Positions 7,691-9,439 of a DNA stretch of 9,439 nucleotides are shown one piece after another. The position numbers and the translations under genes are program-made. Source of the stretch: Planctomycetota bacterium. Lineage in GTDB: Bacteria; Planctomycetota; Phycisphaerae; Phycisphaerales; UBA1924. The stretch spans positions 1-9,439 of the forward strand of contig JAFLCM010000059.1 in NCBI GenBank assembly GCA_017303565.1, written 5' to 3'. The notes under the pieces were generated by a model. That model was not told the origin of the DNA. It ran no database searches and was given only the letters and a program-made list of their open reading frames with translations. Within the stretch, counting starts at the first letter, position 1. Each line of letters opens with the position of its first letter.

Positions 7691-9001
7691 TCAGCAGATC
7701 GCCCGCATCACCGCGTCCAGAGTGGCCTCGCACCGCACCGGCGCGTTGGCGTGTGGCGTGGTGAAGCCCGTCAGTTCCGAGCGGTGGTACTTGGCGGTCG
7801 CGTCGGGGTCCTTGAGCACGTGCCCGGTCAGGATGCACACCACGCGCTCCTCGGGCTTGATCGTCCCGGCGGCGGTGAGTTTCTTCAGGCCCGCGATGGT
7901 GACGCAGGAGGCCGGCTCCGCGCCGACGCCGGCGGCGTCGATCATCGCCTTGGCGTCCATGGTCTCCTGGTCGGTCACTTCTTCGACGACGCCGCGGGTT
8001 TCCTTGATCGCGCGCACGCTCTTGGCAGCGCTGACGGGGTTGCCGATCTTGATCGCGGTGGCGATGGTCTCGGCCTTTTCGATCGGCGTCACGACCGAGG
8101 CCCCCGCTCGGAACGCCCGGTACAAGGGGTTCGCCCCGGAGGCCTGGATCACCGCGAGGCGCGGCATCCGCTTCAGGATCCCCAGACAGTGCAGCTCGCT
8201 GAAGCCTTTGTAGATCGCCGAGTTGTTCCCGAGGTTCCCGCCCGGGACGACGATCCAGTCGGGCGGCTCCCAGTCGAGGTCCTGGAGCAACTCGAAACCG
8301 ATGGCCTTCTGTCCTTCGAGACGGAACGGGTTGAGCGAGTTGAGCAGGTAGATGCCCTCGCGGACCGAGACCTCTTCGACCAGGCGCATCGCGGCGTCGA
8401 AGTCGCCGGCGATCTGCACGGTCCTCGCGCCGTAGGCCAGCGCCTGGCTGAGTTTTCCGAACGCGATGTTGCCCTCGGGGATGAACACGATGGCCCGCAT
8501 GCCGGCGATGGCGGCATAGGACGCCATGCTCGCCGAGGTGTTCCCGGTCGAGGCGCACGCCACCGTCGCCATCCCCAGGCGCTTGGCGGTGGAGACGCCG
8601 CTGGTCATGCCGCGGTCCTTGAACGAGCCGGTCGGGTTCTCGCCCTCGTGCTTCAGCCACAGGTGGTGCGCGCCGGCGAAGCGGGCGAGTGCCGAGTCGG
8701 CATCGATCGGGTAGAGCGTGGTGGCCCCTTCGCCGCGGGTGACGATGAAGCGCTCCTCGACGGGCGGGATGAGTTCGCGGAAACGCCACACGCCCGAGCG
8801 GTCGACCGCCCGTTTGCTCGACAGCCGCGCGTCGAATGCCGCGGCGCTCAGCCGCCCGACCCACCGCGCGAGGTCGTGCCGGACCTCGAGCACGCCGCCG
8901 CAGTCGCAGCGGTAGCGGACGCCCTCATCGGCGTAGGCTCGGGCGCATGTGACGCATGAGAGCGACCACGGTGCGGGGCGGGCTGGAGAGGGAGGGTGCA
9001 C
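7691..9001 (-). CDS. thrC: Threonine synthase (GTG start)
   Basis: ThrC converts O-phosphohomoserine to threonine with pyridoxal phosphate. The 436-aa product has the type II PLP fold. NPTGSFKDRG (122-131) carries the Schiff-base Lys128, STGNTSAS (151-158) is the substrate loop and GGNLGN (254-259) the phosphate-binding glycine loop. Residues 16-34 hold four cysteines (CVTC and CDC) forming a small zinc-ribbon-like N-terminus, common in this threonine synthase group. The GTG at 9001 is the only start in this frame that keeps that domain; the next gene ends 21 nt upstream. There is no clear ribosome site, but a -10-like GATACC lies 8 nt before the start. It converges on asd, whose product feeds its pathway; hom and thrB are not in the window. 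Confidence 0.93.
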   Translation of the reverse strand: MHPPSPARPAPWSLSCVTCARAYADEGVRYRCDCGGVLEVRHDLARWVGRLSAAAFDARLSSKRAVDRSGVWRFRELIPPVEERFIVTRGEGATTLYPIDADSALARFAGAHHLWLKHEGENPTGSFKDRGMTSGVSTAKRLGMATVACASTGNTSASMASYAAIAGMRAIVFIPEGNIAFGKLSQALAYGARTVQIAGDFDAAMRLVEEVSVREGIYLLNSLNPFRLEGQKAIGFELLQDLDWEPPDWIVVPGGNLGNNSAIYKGFSELHCLGILKRMPRLAVIQASGANPLYRAFRAGASVVTPIEKAETIATAIKIGNPVSAAKSVRAIKETRGVVEEVTDQETMDAKAMIDAAGVGAEPASCVTIAGLKKLTAAGTIKPEERVVCILTGHVLKDPDATAKYHRSELTGFTTPHANAPVRCEATLDAVMRAIC

Positions 9002-9009
9002 GCCCCAAG

Positions 9010-9015
9010 GGTATC
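9010..9015 (-). promoter_or_regulatory. -10-like element upstream of thrC
   Basis: GATACC on the minus strand lies 8 nt before the thrC GTG, the same distance as TATACT before argR. No -35 is recognisable, and the region overlaps the gap after the upstream membrane-protein gene. It could allow thrC to be transcribed leaderless and independently of that gene. Confidence 0.3.
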
Positions 9016-9022
9016 GGCCGAT

Positions 9023-9439
9023 TCAGGCGGCCTTCTTGGCGGCCTTGGCGGGGTCGGCCTTGCTGGCCATGGCGTTGAGCCCGCTCACGCCCCCGCCGAA
9101 CTGGTAGATGGCGCCGACGATGGCGGCGGAGGCGGTGATGATGGGGACGATGAGGTGGTTGGACTTCATGGCCTCGGCCATGCCGCCGCGCCACGCGTCG
9201 ATGTGCATCAGCCCCGCGAGCACGCCCAGGACGAGCATCGAGGAGCCGCCGATGCTGGTGAGCAGGATGACCACGGCGCGAAAGGCCATGAACGCGAGCA
9301 TCCCGACCACGACCAGGCCGATGATGGCGCCGTACTGGTGTTGCTCGGCGGGGAAGCCGCAGGCGGTCCAGACGTTGGCGCCGGCGAACGCGCCCGCCAG
9401 CCCGCCGAAGACCGCCACGGCGTAGCGGAGCATCGGCCA
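9023..9439 (-). CDS. Multi-pass membrane protein of unknown function, probably cut by window edge
   Basis: At least 136 residues read from an ATG at 9433 to TGA 9023-9025. The frame remains open to the window edge, so that Met may be internal and the N-terminus missing. Four hydrophobic segments are visible, at about residues 4-24, 34-52, 53-78 and 95-113 counted from that Met. They are rich in Gly and Ala (GGLAGAFAGA, VVVGMLAFMAFRAVVILLTSIGG). The C-terminus is a short Lys/Ala-rich tail (SKADPAKAAKKAA), likely cytoplasmic. The pattern of small-residue helices with an FR..VILLTS segment recalls DUF4203/TMEM198-like proteins, but I cannot confirm this. It ends 21 nt upstream of thrC on the same strand, so the two may be co-transcribed. 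No functional link to threonine synthesis is evident. Confidence 0.7.
   Translation of the reverse strand, partial: WPMLRYAVAVFGGLAGAFAGANVWTACGFPAEQHQYGAIIGLVVVGMLAFMAFRAVVILLTSIGGSSMLVLGVLAGLMHIDAWRGGMAEAMKSNHLIVPIITASAAIVGAIYQFGGGVSGLNAMASKADPAKAAKKAA

Noticed and set aside
6228..8864. 878-codon open frame on the minus strand
   Set aside because: It runs antisense through argH and asd and out of frame through thrC. The sequence is Arg/Gly/His-rich and low-complexity, as expected for a high-GC shadow frame, and no domain is recognisable.

Overview
The window is a very GC-rich bacterial chromosome segment packed with amino-acid biosynthesis genes. Nearly all of it is explained by conserved enzymes with intact catalytic motifs, and I see no mobile element, CRISPR array, tRNA or rRNA. 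High GC, the gene styles and the dispersed-repeat-like spacer suggest a Planctomycetota (perhaps Phycisphaerae) genome. This assignment is an inference without a phylogenetic test.

Layout: (1) 3-221, the C-terminal end of an ABC-transporter ATPase. (2) 222-324, a spacer with a near-consensus sigma-70-type promoter overlapped by a good ARG-box match. (3) 325-3759, a tightly overlapping plus-strand operon argR-argC-argB-argF. (4) 3760-3892, a 133-bp spacer with a C-rich tract that forms a strong G-quadruplex motif on the opposite (template) strand. (5) 3893-6486, argG-argH with a 1-nt overlap. (6) 6561-7607, asd. (7) 7608-7690, a short convergent spacer with two hairpins and a 9-nt periodic repeat. 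(8) 7691-9001, thrC on the minus strand. (9) 9023 to the window edge, a minus-strand membrane protein of unknown function upstream of thrC.

Function: ArgB and ArgC carry out the phosphorylation and reduction of N-acetylglutamate. ArgF, ArgG and ArgH then convert ornithine via citrulline and argininosuccinate to arginine. ArgR is the arginine-responsive repressor and is probably autoregulated, because its operator candidate lies on its own promoter. The steps that make and remove the acetyl group (ArgA/ArgJ) and the aminotransferase (ArgD) are not in the window. Asd and ThrC belong to the aspartate family (lysine, methionine, threonine), and aspartate is also the co-substrate of ArgG.

The most interesting signals are regulatory: the ARG box on a near-leaderless promoter, -10-like hexamers 8-11 nt before three start codons, four consecutive stop/start overlaps with three different start codons, the G4 motif before argG, and the repeat in the asd/thrC spacer. 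I found no convincing undescribed multi-gene system.
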